64,000 bases of DNA from Apricaphanius iberus (Eukaryota > Chordata > Actinopteri > Cyprinodontiformes > Aphaniidae), in assembly GCA_028564705.1 (NCBI GenBank), contig JAPXFQ010002671.1, forward strand, positions 1,798,001-1,862,000, written 5' to 3'. Under the pieces are notes generated by a model that saw only the letters and a program-made list of their open reading frames with translations, was not told where the DNA came from and ran no database searches. Both the position numbers and the translations under genes were made by a program. Each line of letters starts with the position of its first letter. Position 1 is the first letter of the stretch. This document shows, one piece after another, positions 1 through 11,660 of the stretch.

Positions 1-1390
1 ACTGATTCTTGACATAGTGATGTATTTTACATAAAGCTGTCAAACTAGGAAGTGCCCGACCTCTCCGCAACACCCCTGTAGATTAAACCCCCCCCATCTC
101 ACCACCGTTTTTGGTAGTATTTTACTTTATAAAATGTCTGATTGTAGTGGTTTTAGGACTGATCTGTTGTGTTTGGCAAATCTGACAGATAAATACTACA
201 GCAGTAACTCGTGATGGGTGACGTGTGGTCAGGGCCTCACTTGTCATAATGACAAGCAAAATCGACACCAAAATGGATGAAAGAAAACATGTTTCAATTA
301 ATAGGGTTTCCAATTTTTCTATAATATTTCAACATGGTCTCATCGTTGAAATGACTGAATTTATATAATAATGAATTTACGCATTGCCCGTTCAAATACA
401 CAGAAAACGTGCTGGATCAGGCAGTGCAGTGCTTTGCCACACCACTGGTGGTGCTGTGTCACACAGTGAATGAAGCAGGCAGTTGGTGCATACTCAGTGC
501 TGTCTGTCTTTATATCGCTAAAATGCCTGTTTGATTACACATTTGTTACACATACTGGTCTTCTAAAGCCTGTCTAATATCTGTAATGGATGTGTGTGCC
601 ATGTTTAGTCCTTCTGTTTGGCCATGAATACGCATTGAAAATATGCAGGGTGAGGCAAAAAAATAAAGTGCCGCAGTGATAGGGGGCAGTGATGAGGCCA
701 ATAGGCACAAAAGGCAACAGATGTGTTTCTTTTATGTATCAAAATGAATAAAAGAAAAGTCTGAGAAATACTAAAAACACAATCGCAATAGAATTAATCC
801 ATTACAACTTTCATCCTTATCGATCATCTCCAGAGAAGCAGACAGCTTTTTAAAAAACTAAGGCAAACAAAGATGAGTTTTACATGAGCGTAATGGGGAG
901 ATTTGTGGAGCAGGATAGGTGCATGCACTTAAACAAAGGTAAGATCATATGCCATTGTCAGTTATAAAAAAAAGATCAGCCATTAGAAATAAATGTTACA
1001 GAATATTAAATATAACATTTATCTCACTATCATGTTGCTAAAGAGTATGGAACTGATTAAAGCAAAAATTGAAAAAAAAAATCAAAATAAAAAATATTCC
1101 AATTAAGCTAAAAACTAAAATATGAGCTTTTTATTTGGATTTAACATCTCCAATTCCAGAGGAGTCAGTCAGTACCTCACCAGTCAAGAACCTCACAGCA
1201 CGTCACTGCTCAGGATGAACATAGAATGAGGCAGATGACTATGGAACTTTTTTTTTAAATACAAGATGGCTGAGACAGCTCCATATGAGGCAGTTTACAA
1301 TGAGAAGCACCACCTGAATATAACTTCCAGCACAGATGGCCTCCTTATACAGATATTGAGCAAGGTATGTACAAGAACCAGCTTTTATCT
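1..1390. other. AT-rich noncoding DNA, nothing recognised
   Basis: Only short chance ORFs, A-runs and T-runs are visible. No splice-bounded coding segment, RNA gene or terminal-repeat structure was recognised on either strand. Confidence 0.5.
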
Positions 1391-1399
1391 TTCCAGCAT

Positions 1400-1725
1400 T
1401 ATTAGTGGTCGTTTAGATTTTATTTACCCAGGATGCCCCGTATAATATAGTCCACTTCCTGCTTTTGTTGCAGCCCTGGTCCGTTTACCATTCAAACATG
1501 CAATCGAAGTGAATCAGAGTTATTTTCAATCAAACCGAGACTAATGTTTTTATAGGCGGACTAGAGTTCATTTGTTTGGTCCGAATCAAAGTTTGATTGC
1601 CCATTCACACCACCCCAAATGAACCGGACATTCCAGGCAAACAAACTAGAGTTCTTTTCAAGCGGACTAAACGGGGCTCAGAAGCGAGAACGTTTAAAAA
1701 TACAAACAGGCCTGGAGAGATCTGC
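1400..1725. repeat. possible interspersed repeat (MITE-like), unassigned
   Basis: This stretch is less AT-rich than its surroundings. It repeats the words 'gcggacta', 'actagagttc' and 'ggtccg' with short spacings (for example gcggactagagttc near 1556 and actagagttctt near 1646). That pattern resembles DNA-transposon-derived repeats I associate with fish genomes. I could not define ends or a target duplication, so the call rests on texture and internal repetition. Confidence 0.3.
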
Positions 1726-2019
1726 TTGCTTCAGCACTCAGTCGCTTGCCAAGTTACAATGGTTTGGGTTCCATCTACACTCTGCTTTTCATTAAGAAGC
1801 TGGTAGCTTTACTCCTGAAATCAGTTTTATTTACCCAGTGTTTACACAAAAAATAAACAAAAGGTTTAAGCCATTTAAATTAAAGAAATACTTTTAAAAA
1901 GTATCTCTATAATGTGGCTTATAAGATTATTTTTGCCCATGCTGCTTCGCTGCAGTCAGACCTGGGCTCACGGCTATGCCACTCAGGGGCGGGGGGGCTT
2001 TATTAGAGGGAAACCAAGC

Positions 2020-2178
2020 GTCTTAGTTCCGGGTCGAAGAATAACTCAAGGATATAAGTTATAGTTTTTCAGGACAAATTAATAATATATAATGCCAATG
2101 ATCACATTTTATCATATATGTGCCTATCCCAGACGTTTTAAGCTGTAAAATAGCATGATATAGGACCTTTAACCTAAT
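2020..2178 (-). repeat. dispersed repeat, copy A (inverted relative to 7042-7195)
   Basis: Read on the minus strand, this segment aligns with the plus strand at 7042-7195. Shared blocks include atatcatgctattttacagc, taatttgtcctgaaa, and aacttatatcc followed by tgagtta or ggagtta. The two copies are about 5 kb apart in opposite orientation. Neither has a convincing coding frame, although both give a chance peptide ending ..LICPE. The family is not recognised; a non-autonomous DNA transposon is the most likely class. Confidence 0.6.
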
Positions 2179-3942
2179 GAAAAAATCCAGACAAAGCAGG
2201 AAGCTGGACAAACAAAAACTTAAATGGCAGGTTGCCTGACTGATTATGAGTGGGGAGCTGGTAAACAATGGCAACCAGGCATGATCTCCATAGCTACATA
2301 ATATTAAATGAATGCAGGTGAGGGAGGAGTAAAGTTGTTCATGTCACCCAGAGATAAATAAGCTTAAAGGAGGACATGTACTACTATTTTGTGCTAATAG
2401 AAAGCCCAAATTAGACCTGAAAACTGTAGACCAAAAAATAATAATACTCAAGATGTTTCAGAACAACATCAATTAACCGGAATTAAAAGCTTTTAAAATA
2501 ATAATAAAAAATAGCCTCAGGCATCAATCAGCCCATGTTGATATAAAAAAAAACAATGATCTTAACCTTCAAGAAGCACTTTACTCTGGTGCCCATGATG
2601 TGATTTGGCATAATGAATGAGGGATGAATCACTTCTTTAATTCTCATACTGCAAATATAGTTGTAAAACTCCCTATTTAAAATCACAGTCTCAAGTTGCA
2701 CAAGCAATAAAATATCTTAATAGATAGTACTTTGACCACTTTCTGGGACATTTGTTCCTTCAGCAATGAAATCAGTCCATGACCACCTTGAGAACACCTA
2801 CATGAGCCCCGGAGCTGTTTTACAAACGCTTTCCTTCCTGTCCTGCTGCGTTACTGCAAATGAAAGGTCCACCTTCATTACATGCTTTCTAGTCATGCAT
2901 GATTTTTAAACGATGGCCATCCATCATCTCAAAGAGATTGCTCAGTTACTGTATCGACAATAAGACTTTCCATGGAAGTAATCATAAATGTGCTGTGTGA
3001 AAGGAAAATCATATTAAAGTGTCCCTTAAATGTCCCCCTCCAATGCTGGAGGGGGAGAGGGTTCCTCCACCTTGACCCTTTTATTCTCATCTCAGCCTCC
3101 ATCAGATGCTGATGTGTGTAGTGCTCAGGCGGTTGTCCCCGTGTTTCACACCTCTGAGCAATTCGGAACAGGAAAACATTTAAAATACTTTTTATAAGTC
3201 ACTCCCTCTGGGCCTGATTTACAAGCCATCCTGGCAGTAAGAAACTGAGAACTTCATTGTGGTACAGAAAGGGAGAGAGTAGCGAGATAATGGTTGTGCA
3301 GACAAGTCAGCATATGTTTAAGCATTTATTGGGAGATTAACTGTTCTTTTTATGTAATTTAGAAAACTATGTTTGTGATTCACCTTCAGCATGTAAACAA
3401 AAAATTGTTACCACTGTGAAAAGTTTCTCTTAAACAGCAGATTTCCCCCCTGAATTTGAAAGGATGTATATAAAAAAAACAGCTTCTCACTTCAAAGAAG
3501 CCTGTGACACTAAGCCTAAATATGTGATCAAAATCAGTGTTTCTGTATCCTGAGAGCTATTGTCTCATTTAAAAAATAAAGCTTTTTGGCCATTCTCTTC
3601 CTCTAAGAGGCAACTAATCTGATGACCACCAACAATGATGTAAGAAAAGCACAAGACTGGTTGTAACACAGGGTATTATTACCCTGTCTTGGAAAACTAT
3701 TGATACTGCTCAAACTTTGACATTTTGCTGTTTCGACAAAAAAACTCAAATGTATTTTACAAGGATTTTATGAGAAAGAACAACATCAGCACATAATTTT
3801 GAAGAGGAAAGTGAATCACACACAGTTTTCTTTTTTCTTTTTTTATTAAATCTGAGAGCCACGGCACATATGTGGGTTATCATCCTACAAATCTCTAGTG
3901 CAGCCTGACCTTCTTCTTCTTTACTATTAACAGTATAGGAAT
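2179..3942. other. AT-rich noncoding DNA, nothing recognised
   Basis: No coding segment, RNA gene or terminal repeats were found. A short G-rich word (ggagggggagaggg) near 3048-3061 is the only compositional oddity. Confidence 0.45.
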
Positions 3943-3948
3943 TACTGG

Positions 3949-3983
3949 ATGTATGTATGTATGTATACAGTATGTATGTATGT
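3949..3983. repeat. (ATGT)n microsatellite, interrupted
   Basis: About eight copies of the tetranucleotide atgt, interrupted once by the word atacagt. Confidence 0.9.
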
Positions 3984-4504
3984 AATATTTTAAAATACAG
4001 TATTTTTGCTAGTGTGCCACAGTAAATAACTAACTAACTAAGTAACTATTTGATATAAAGTACTTTATTAATGTTCAGCTCCTCTTAGTCTATCCTATGT
4101 GAAACTTGTTTTGGTTCAGTTTCAGATGCAAGTGTTTTGGGGTATGTCACTTCCAGTTCCACACATGTAGATACATATTTGCTATGTCCCATACATGGCT
4201 TAGGGCAACCTCCAATAGGGAAATCCTGTGTTTTCTTTCTATAAAGGCTTGCTTCATGTCACATAAAGGCCAGCTTTTTCAGAGTGCACAACAATAGCTT
4301 GTCCTGCTGACATATTTTCCCACCAGAGCTATGGATTGGAGGACCGTATCCAGAGTTACCTTGAGCCTCTTAGGTGATTTTGTAACTGATGATCCCCTTG
4401 TCTAAACCTTAAGGTTTTGTCAGGTTTGTATGTGGGCTAAACTCTCTCCCGATCATCAAGTTTAATTAAAAATATTCAGAAAAACCTCTGAACCCTTTGT
4501 AGGA

Positions 4505-4745
4505 CAGCTTAGATCAGCGGTTATCTTTCCTGCTCCTCGAGACCCACTTTCCTTCACGATCTAGATTTTCTCTGCACAAGCAAAATTGAATCAAATGAGC
4601 CCACTACCTCCTCAGTATGCCATTAAGTAATGCAGAAATCTTTCAGTCATCCACTAATTTTAGTCAGGCGTGAGGAACCAGGGTAACACCTAAAACATAC
4701 AGGATGGTGAGTCCTGAGGACCATGACTGAAAGCCACTGGCTTAC
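4505..4745. repeat. palindromic MITE (hAT-like), decayed
   Basis: The left part (gctcctcgagacccac...) and the reverse complement of the right part (ggtcctcaggactcacc...) resemble each other, giving a long imperfect palindrome of about 240 bp. This is the layout of the abundant teleost hAT-type MITE with a cctcga/tcgagg core. A better preserved relative lies at 55497-55705. Ends and target duplication are not clear. Confidence 0.55.
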
Positions 4746-7041
4746 ATTACATCACATGAAGGTAGACTACATTTCCTGAAAGTGACTTCTGAAGGCAGCA
4801 GGTAATTTTGATTTTTTTTTAGAAGTATTTTAAAGATGTTCTTAGGACTTAGAATAAGCTCATGAAAACAAATTCAATTCAAATTCAGTTGAAAAACACA
4901 TTCTCTCAAATAGATGTTAAATGCTACTCATATCATCTAAATATCTTTAAAGAGTTGTACATGGGGATAATGTAGGCAGAAAAACATCCACGTTAGATAA
5001 TCTTGCAAGAAATCTGAAGAAGCCTCCGACTGGAGACATTGTTGCTATACAACAGTCTCTTACTGTAGACTATCTTGTCTAAAGACAAAGTAGCATGTCC
5101 TGGATGACAACACCAGTTCTTGCCAGCTGCACAACATCCAAGACCAGGATAATTGTCCAAGCTACAATTGGTTTCAGCTGCTACCGCTTGGTTTGGTCAA
5201 GTGCATATTTTTGTAATACATTCCCTGAAAGCAGAAATTATCATCTGTTGCACTCTGAGCTAACACTGCTTTAAGTTGTGTGTTCTTCTCAGTGTCTCTT
5301 TAGCACTGAAAAGAAAGCTCCATGAGGTCAAACCTGATTGCTGGAGAAATTAGGGCGGGTAATTCATCCTCTCAGTGAGGCTTATTCGAGGCTGATAAAT
5401 GGGTGGGGATATGGTAATAGGATATGATATCTTGAGTCTGAGGATGTCCTTCAAATAAAAAAAAAGGTCCCTTAACAACTCCAAATTGCAATCAGACAGT
5501 CGTGAAAATCATCATTTGTGCAGCAAAAAAAAGATGGCCCTCTGTACTGTGTGCATCTTCGAAGGCACACACAACAAAGTGGCCTTTTATGATCAAACAA
5601 TACAAACGCTTTGTGACTCCATGATTGCTCGTCCTTCAGAGAGCCCGTCACTAGGTTTCATTTCCCATCCCTCAGCTCTGGAGAATGAAAATCATGCAGG
5701 ACTTTATGGACTGATTTGTTTACTGTGAGTCAGTGAAGGACAGGATCTGCAAATACTTATAATTTTAGTGTCCCTTCTCTGAACATAGATCCTTTTGGAA
5801 TGACGCTTCAAGAAGAAATTAACATTTTTTCCTTCCCAGCAAGACATTTCAAAATTTAGTCTTTTCTTATTGTGCCAATCATGTCAAGACCATCTGTATT
5901 ATCACTTATCAAATGCATTTACTTGTTTGACTTAGCTACATTTCATCTATGCTTCAGTAAACAAGATCAAATATTGTTTTTATTTTTACCTTCATCCCAT
6001 CTTCATGGACAGTTTGAAAAATGAATAGAAGCATCTCCTCACACAAATTTAACACAAACAACATTGAACATTGATTGGCAGATAACACCTTTCCACACAC
6101 TTCCACATAAAATGATTAGTTTGTGTGACATTCAGCGCATCTCAATAGAATCAAACCTGACAGCTGAATTCTTGTTAAATGGGATAATTTAATCACATCC
6201 GGCTGTCAACGCTCTCATCAAAACCTAACAGACTGATTCTAGAAAATTTAGAGGCATTAATTAATGTTGTAGCTAAATCTGAGCTAACTTAATCATTAGA
6301 AAACTTTTTTGGGAATAATATGTCGATATTACATTCTTTGTTCATGTGAGCCCTGCAAAGCACAGTTAGCATATGAGATTATATGCTAGTGAGGAAAGTC
6401 ATAATTGAGGCGATGATATCCGAGTATGAGCCAGAGTCCAACTTCCAGGAGCTTTTCTGCTCCTGGGAATATGGACACAGTTATTCAGAACAAATGGAAG
6501 AAGCTCCCATTGTCTGTTGAGTGCTGGATGGGAAATTAGGCTGGGCATCAAAATCTACATGTTGGGCTGTTAATTGTGTCCCTGACCATTCAGAGCAAAA
6601 CCGATTTTCAGAGAATTAGCAGCCCTGCTGCAGATCATATATCTATCCGGCTCTTAGACAGGGATTGGCCGCTGTGGCAGGTTTCCCAGGCTGAACATGA
6701 CGAGGTCATCCAGGCACCGAGCCAGCAGAGTAATATTGTTTGACACATACACAGAGAGGTCTTGTCTCTTACCTGTAGCATTGGATTTAATTAAATCAAC
6801 ACCATCAGGTCTGTTAGACACTATGGAGAATATTAAAGGGATCACTACACAATATCTAAAAAAAACTTTTCAAGGCATCTCACTCATGTCTTCATTTTTA
6901 TATACAAAACAGTAAAGTGTAGAGTGAATAAATGACAGACATCTCTGTGGTCAGACTGTTTGTGTGGAGGGAAGGAGAGAGAAAGGAAGCAAGAAAGAAA
7001 AAAAAATATAACTAAATCTGGAAATATTTTTCCATACAGTA
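4746..7041. other. noncoding DNA, nothing recognised
   Basis: Only short ORFs are present (longest about 80 codons, near 5486-5728) and none resembles a known family. No RNA gene or element termini were seen. Confidence 0.45.
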
Positions 7042-7195
7042 AAGAGACTATATCATGCTATTTTACAGCTTTCAACTTCTGGGATGGACATCTATATATG
7101 ATCAAATCTTACTGTTGGTGCTATATGATATTAATTTGTCCTGAAATTTAACTTATATCCTGGAGTTAATGTTGGACCACGAAGTAAAACAGCTC
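7042..7195 (+). repeat. dispersed repeat, copy B (inverted relative to 2020-2178)
   Basis: This is the plus-strand partner of the minus-strand repeat at 2020-2178, sharing the atatcatgctattttacagc and taatttgtcctgaaa blocks. It is followed by a C-rich, CpG-containing stretch (about 7203-7262) that has no obvious counterpart in copy A. Confidence 0.6.
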
Positions 7196-8079
7196 GTTTC
7201 TCTGTAGTACCGCTTCCTCCACCCCCACCCCCGCTCGCTGCTCTCCCGTGCAGTGCCGCTGTGAGAAAAACAGCGACTAAGAGTTTGACAGTGAATTTGA
7301 AGTGCACCAAGTACCACACTGTAACTGTCTTATATTAAAGTGACAGTGCACTCTAAAAAGTAATTCAGGGCGCCTTTAGTCTTAACTTAAATATATAAAT
7401 TGTTATGAACCTAAAAATCAAGTAAAAAAATGCTGTTAGACTTCTTACTTTTATCTGTTACTTTATTGAGCTCTGGTGACACAAAAAGTATGCCTTTTGA
7501 TTCAATATATAATCATGACTTGTCTGAATTTGACATTTTAAGTTAATCAAAAAATAACTTTGTTTTAAGTTATATTGACTTAAAATACAACGTGATGATG
7601 CGTAAGCAGCCCACAGTTTCCCTCTTCCGCTCAAAAAAAGGTCCAGAAAAATCCAGCTCATCAAGTGTTGTGGTGATTGGAAAGTAATTTACAGAGAGCA
7701 GGGCTGTTGTTATGGAGCAGATGACAACAACGTTACTGTGGTACCGTGGTTCGGAACAATTTATTTGCTTAAAATGTTTAAAAGATGGCTAATGTTGTTG
7801 GCCACAAGGCTAAGGTGACTTGCTTATGGTGCTAACCGCATTTCTGTCTGTGAGTAACAAAAAGTACCAGCAGTTATTTGCTTTGCACACATGTATGTAG
7901 ATGTGTTTTCCACCATTTGTTTTGGATCAACTGGGGCAAAACTGTAAATGTAAGATGTTTTAAAGTATAAATCAAATAATGCAATTTGTGCATTGTACTT
8001 CAGAAATTGAAAAGGCTTAACTGCTGTTTTGTATCTGTGTATCAGTTGTTACGAAACTGCTAATAAATTCAACTCTATG
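7196..8079. other. noncoding DNA, repeat-like texture
   Basis: The word actctaaaaagtaattc near 7352 resembles the terminus of common teleost MITEs, but no matching end could be fixed. No coding region was recognised. Confidence 0.35.
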
Positions 8080-8665
8080 ATAGTGGTGTGCAAAGCAGCT
8101 GATATGTATTTTTGAGGGGGGGTGGTAGTATTTGTAATTGTGTTAGAGAAAAATTCTAAATAGGCATAAGAGTCAATTTTTCCATTTTCCACTTCCAACT
8201 TACGTTATATTCCGTTTTGATTATTACGGATATACAATATTAGACTTTCAATGAACATGTAATGGGAACGTCATTGAAAAGAGACCAAAATAAAGGCCAC
8301 TATGGCCACAAAACCTTAAATAAAAAAAATGAAAGAAAAGAAAGGTTGTGGCACGGTTGTACGCCCAAAAGACTTATGGGTAATGTGTTTGTGTTCATTT
8401 TAGAAGTTTTCTGTTGTATGCTATAGTTTGTGTTCTAAATATATCCATGCTCCTTAGTTATCCGTTGAGTTATGTTGTTGTCAGTGTTTGTTGGTTATTG
8501 TCTGCACACAGTCATAGAGATGGCTGTGCACAGGACTTAGGTGTCTGCAAGGAGGACAACTTAATCATACTCTGTGGTGATTTTATTCCTGATGGTGTCA
8601 CATTAAAATTTTGCCATACTCCTACTATCAACATGTCACAATTTAAAATGAATAGTTTTGGCTTT
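8080..8665. repeat. unclassified dispersed repeat, copy 1
   Basis: This region aligns along most of its length with 54655-55200. It begins with ggtgtgcaaagcagc. It contains a core at 8251-8320 that matches 54811-54880 at 68 of 70 positions, followed by a more diverged block ending near tgatggtgtcac. The opening resembles hAT termini (ggggtgtgcaaagcagc in copy 2), but no matching right end was found. The core holds a short frame starting MGTSLKRDQNKG that is also open in copy 2. I do not recognise it as a known protein. Confidence 0.65.
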
Positions 8666-8744
8666 ATTCCTAATTTTTATGTAAATCTCTCAGGTACAAG
8701 GTACATACGCTTTTATGTAAAAATATTTTAATAAAATAAATTAT

Positions 8745-8980
8745 TTTCCATATTTGAAAATTCATGCTGGATCAACTTAATTACTTGCATTCATTTTGAC
8801 AATTATTAAGTTCATGGTACTTAGAAATGTGCTTTATTGTGACCAAAGAAATCCTTCACCATACTTGAAATTCCATGTTAGATCAACTTAAATATTTCCG
8901 TTCATGTTGACAATTATTAAGTTCATGCTACTTAGAAATGTGTGTTATTATAACCAAAAAGCTACTTCACCATACTCAAA
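8745..8980. repeat. imperfect tandem duplication, unit about 115 bp
   Basis: Two consecutive units share gatcaactta, ttgacaattattaagttcat and acttagaaatgtg in the same order. A partial third unit begins cttcaccatact near 8960. The units differ at roughly one position in eight by eye. Confidence 0.75.
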
Positions 8981-9522
8981 TTATTGCTTTGAATTAACGT
9001 AATTCTGCCAGCAGTTGGCTTAACTTAAAAATTCTAGTGGAAAACGTTAACATAGTTGGGTTTTTTTTGCTGCCCCAATGTTTTATTTTTTACAGTTTGT
9101 GTATATTTTGCAGTACATCTTTGAGAATACCCATTAAAATATTATGTAATAATAATTACGTAAAGCACATTAATTGCAAAATATTGGTGCTATTGTAAAA
9201 TATGACTTTAAAAATCAGTTTTAATATACATAGGCGAGTGGTCCTCTTTTCAGGGGAAAGCCATATTAGATGACATCTATACTTCTACAAGTGCCCGGAC
9301 GGACAAAGCGCACGGAACAAGCCCGCTATTAAAACATTGATTTCCCCTCAAAATGCAAAAAAGTTTTGACATAAATACATTTTTACATCTTCGCTAGTTC
9401 CAAGCGATGAAATAGAGAATGATGTGCTCGTCATTTTACTGCAAATAGATAATTCTCAGGGAATTGAGTGTTATAAAAAAGCCATGGGTACTGTTTGCAC
9501 CTGTTTACTGGTGGAACAAGGT

Positions 9523-10027
9523 CAGCTTTCTATTAGCTGAGGAACATTTCTAGGATTAAAGGACTGATGACACAAGTAGAGCTAGCAAAACTAATCCATG
9601 TGTTTATGTCTGACGGCTTGATTACTGTAACAGTATATTCACAGGTCTACCTAAAAAAATCCGACAGTTGCAGCGGATCCAGAACGCTCCTGCTCATGTT
9701 CTCACTAAAACCAGGAAAGTAGAATACATCATTCCAGTTCTAAGGTCCCTACACTGGCTCCCCGTAGCACAGAGAATAGACTTCAAAGTGCTTTTATTAG
9801 TCCATAAATCATTAAATGGGTTAGCATCAGAGTACATTACCTATCTGCTATCACGGTACAAACCATCCAGATCACTCAGGTCCTCCAGCTCTAATCTACT
9901 GATCGTGCCTAGAACCAGAACCAAGCATGGGGAAGCAGCTCTCAAGTTTCTATGCTCCCCAAATCTAAAACAAAATGCTGGACGAATGCAAAACTGCAGA
10001 GACACTGAACTCTTAAATCTAAAATAA
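9523..10027 (+). pseudogene. L2-type LINE reverse transcriptase, C-terminal fragment (broken)
   Basis: The open part (from about 9617) contains LDYCNS, LQRIQNAPAHVLT, VLRSLHWLPV and RIDFKVLLLVHKSLNGL. These are hallmarks of the region just after the polymerase domain in L2/CR1-group LINEs. The upstream piece (LRNISRIKGL...LIHVF, near 9535-9605) is in a different frame, so at least one frameshift separates the two. The frame also loses family-like sequence after about residue KHGEAALKF. With the endonuclease and catalytic RT motifs absent, this is a dead fragment. Confidence 0.85.
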
Positions 10028-10225
10028 AAAATTACCTGTTTAGATATGCTTATGAGTAAATGTTTTTATCATAAATAGTTGTTTTTAATCAAATACCACT
10101 GTTTATTTTATAAATGTTAATTTATGCTTTTTTGAAATTGACTTTATGTTTTCATTTTCATATTTCTGTAATCATGTAAAGCACCTTGAATTGCCTTGTG
10201 TTGAAAGTGTGCTATAGAAATAAAA
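9523..10225 (+). mobile_element. L2-clade LINE, 5'-truncated 3' end
   Basis: A 5'-truncated non-LTR retrotransposon made up of the end of the reverse transcriptase frame, a 3' UTR and the family tail. The tail (aagcaccttgaattgccttg ... gaaataaaatt, ending about 10225) also occurs on the minus strand at 31755-32120, so at least two copies of the family are present here. 5' truncation is normal for target-primed reverse transcription. No target duplication was identified. Confidence 0.85.
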
Positions 10226-10230
10226 TTATC

Positions 10231-11278
10231 TTGCTGATCAAATAATTGATTGACAAATTAATTAACCATACAATGCTGTTATAAGACCACATAAGCAGCT
10301 TGATATATGGATAACACACATTAGCATTAGCATGTAGCCATTTACTTCCCTGTTACTTCAGGCGTCTTTGTTGTTGGAATTGATTTAGCCGCTGTTCTTT
10401 AGTAATGCCAAATATAGTCCTGTAATCCATGCAGCCAAATGGGTGTTTTAAGAGCGACATTTTAGAAAGTAAAATTTCGACAAAAAAACGTTGTTTCTGC
10501 TGCTAAAAGCGGTGCAGCTATAAGCTTTGAGAAGGGTGTGTGTGTGTTTGCAGCTCATAAGCTGCTCTGTCTACAGGGGCAGTACTGAACCCTCTAGCAC
10601 TTCCTAGTGTCACTATAATTGAAAACTCCAAAAACTTGATTTTGCATGATATAAGCCCTTTAATTTTATAGACCTGAAAATGTATAGTCAAATTCCAGAC
10701 TTGTCTGCACTGTAAGAACTCTTATCTGTACTGCTGCTTTTGTTCTCACTCTGTATTCAGTCAAAAAAAGGTAATCGCCAAAATCTTCCCCAAAGGTGTT
10801 TATACATTTTTTCAGCATGCCAGAGCAATTTGGTAAATATATCAAGCTATTTTGAGTTCATGTTTCCCATGCTTCCCAAGCATGGGAAAAATAGTTGTTA
10901 AGAAATCAGATTTTTCATTTGTTCCTTTGCATATTAATGGCTTTACTGTGAAAGCTATTAGTGTGGCTCGGTTTCTTTACCACCTCCTTAAAAAATGTAG
11001 CAGATTAGAAGGACTAAATGCATACTCTATAGTGCAGATATGCTACTAACAAACATGGCTGCGTAGGTGTGTTAGTCGTGTGAAAGAGATTTCTTTTTTT
11101 TTTTTACCCGCTGCATGCTGTAACAAGCTCAACCCTTAATGACCTTAATTAGTGTGAACACAATCTCACATAAATTCAATGCCCTCTATTCATAACAATT
11201 TGCTTGTGGGAAACAGAAGACTTATAAATAGGGATATTGTTTAAAGGAGTGTGATAGATTACTTGCATAATAAGATTA
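10231..11278. other. noncoding DNA, nothing recognised
   Basis: No coding region or element termini were seen. A word near 10647 (atgatataagccctttaa) resembles the edge of the dispersed repeat at 2020-2178 and may be a degraded relative. Confidence 0.4.
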
Positions 11279-11420
11279 TATAGTGCCTTGCCAGTGTTTA
11301 TACTTTTCCACATTTTTGCCATATTGCATCCACTGACTATAATGGATCTTTAAGGGATTTCATGTGATAGACCAACACAAAGAACCAAATACTGTTGAAG
11401 GAAAAAAAGGTTTATAATAT

Positions 11421-11435
11421 TGGGGATGCACCGAT
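11421..11435 (+). repeat. hAT left terminal inverted repeat
   Basis: tggggatgcaccgat matches the complement of the right end (13098-13112) at 14 of 15 positions. Confidence 0.88.
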
Positions 11436-11660
11436 GCATCGGCTGAACATCGGTAACAAGCACTGTTTGCCTCATTAATGGCCATCGGCCATCGGGAAAT
11501 AAAAATGACATTAGCCGATAATTTTATGTGTCATGAAAGCTGTGCGCAGGGATCCCCCCGCCCTCCTCCTCTTTATTTCGGTGCTGGGAGATAACCAGAC
11601 GGAAGAGGGCACCCGCGCACTTTCCCCACTTAGATTAAACAAACAATATGGCGGCATATT

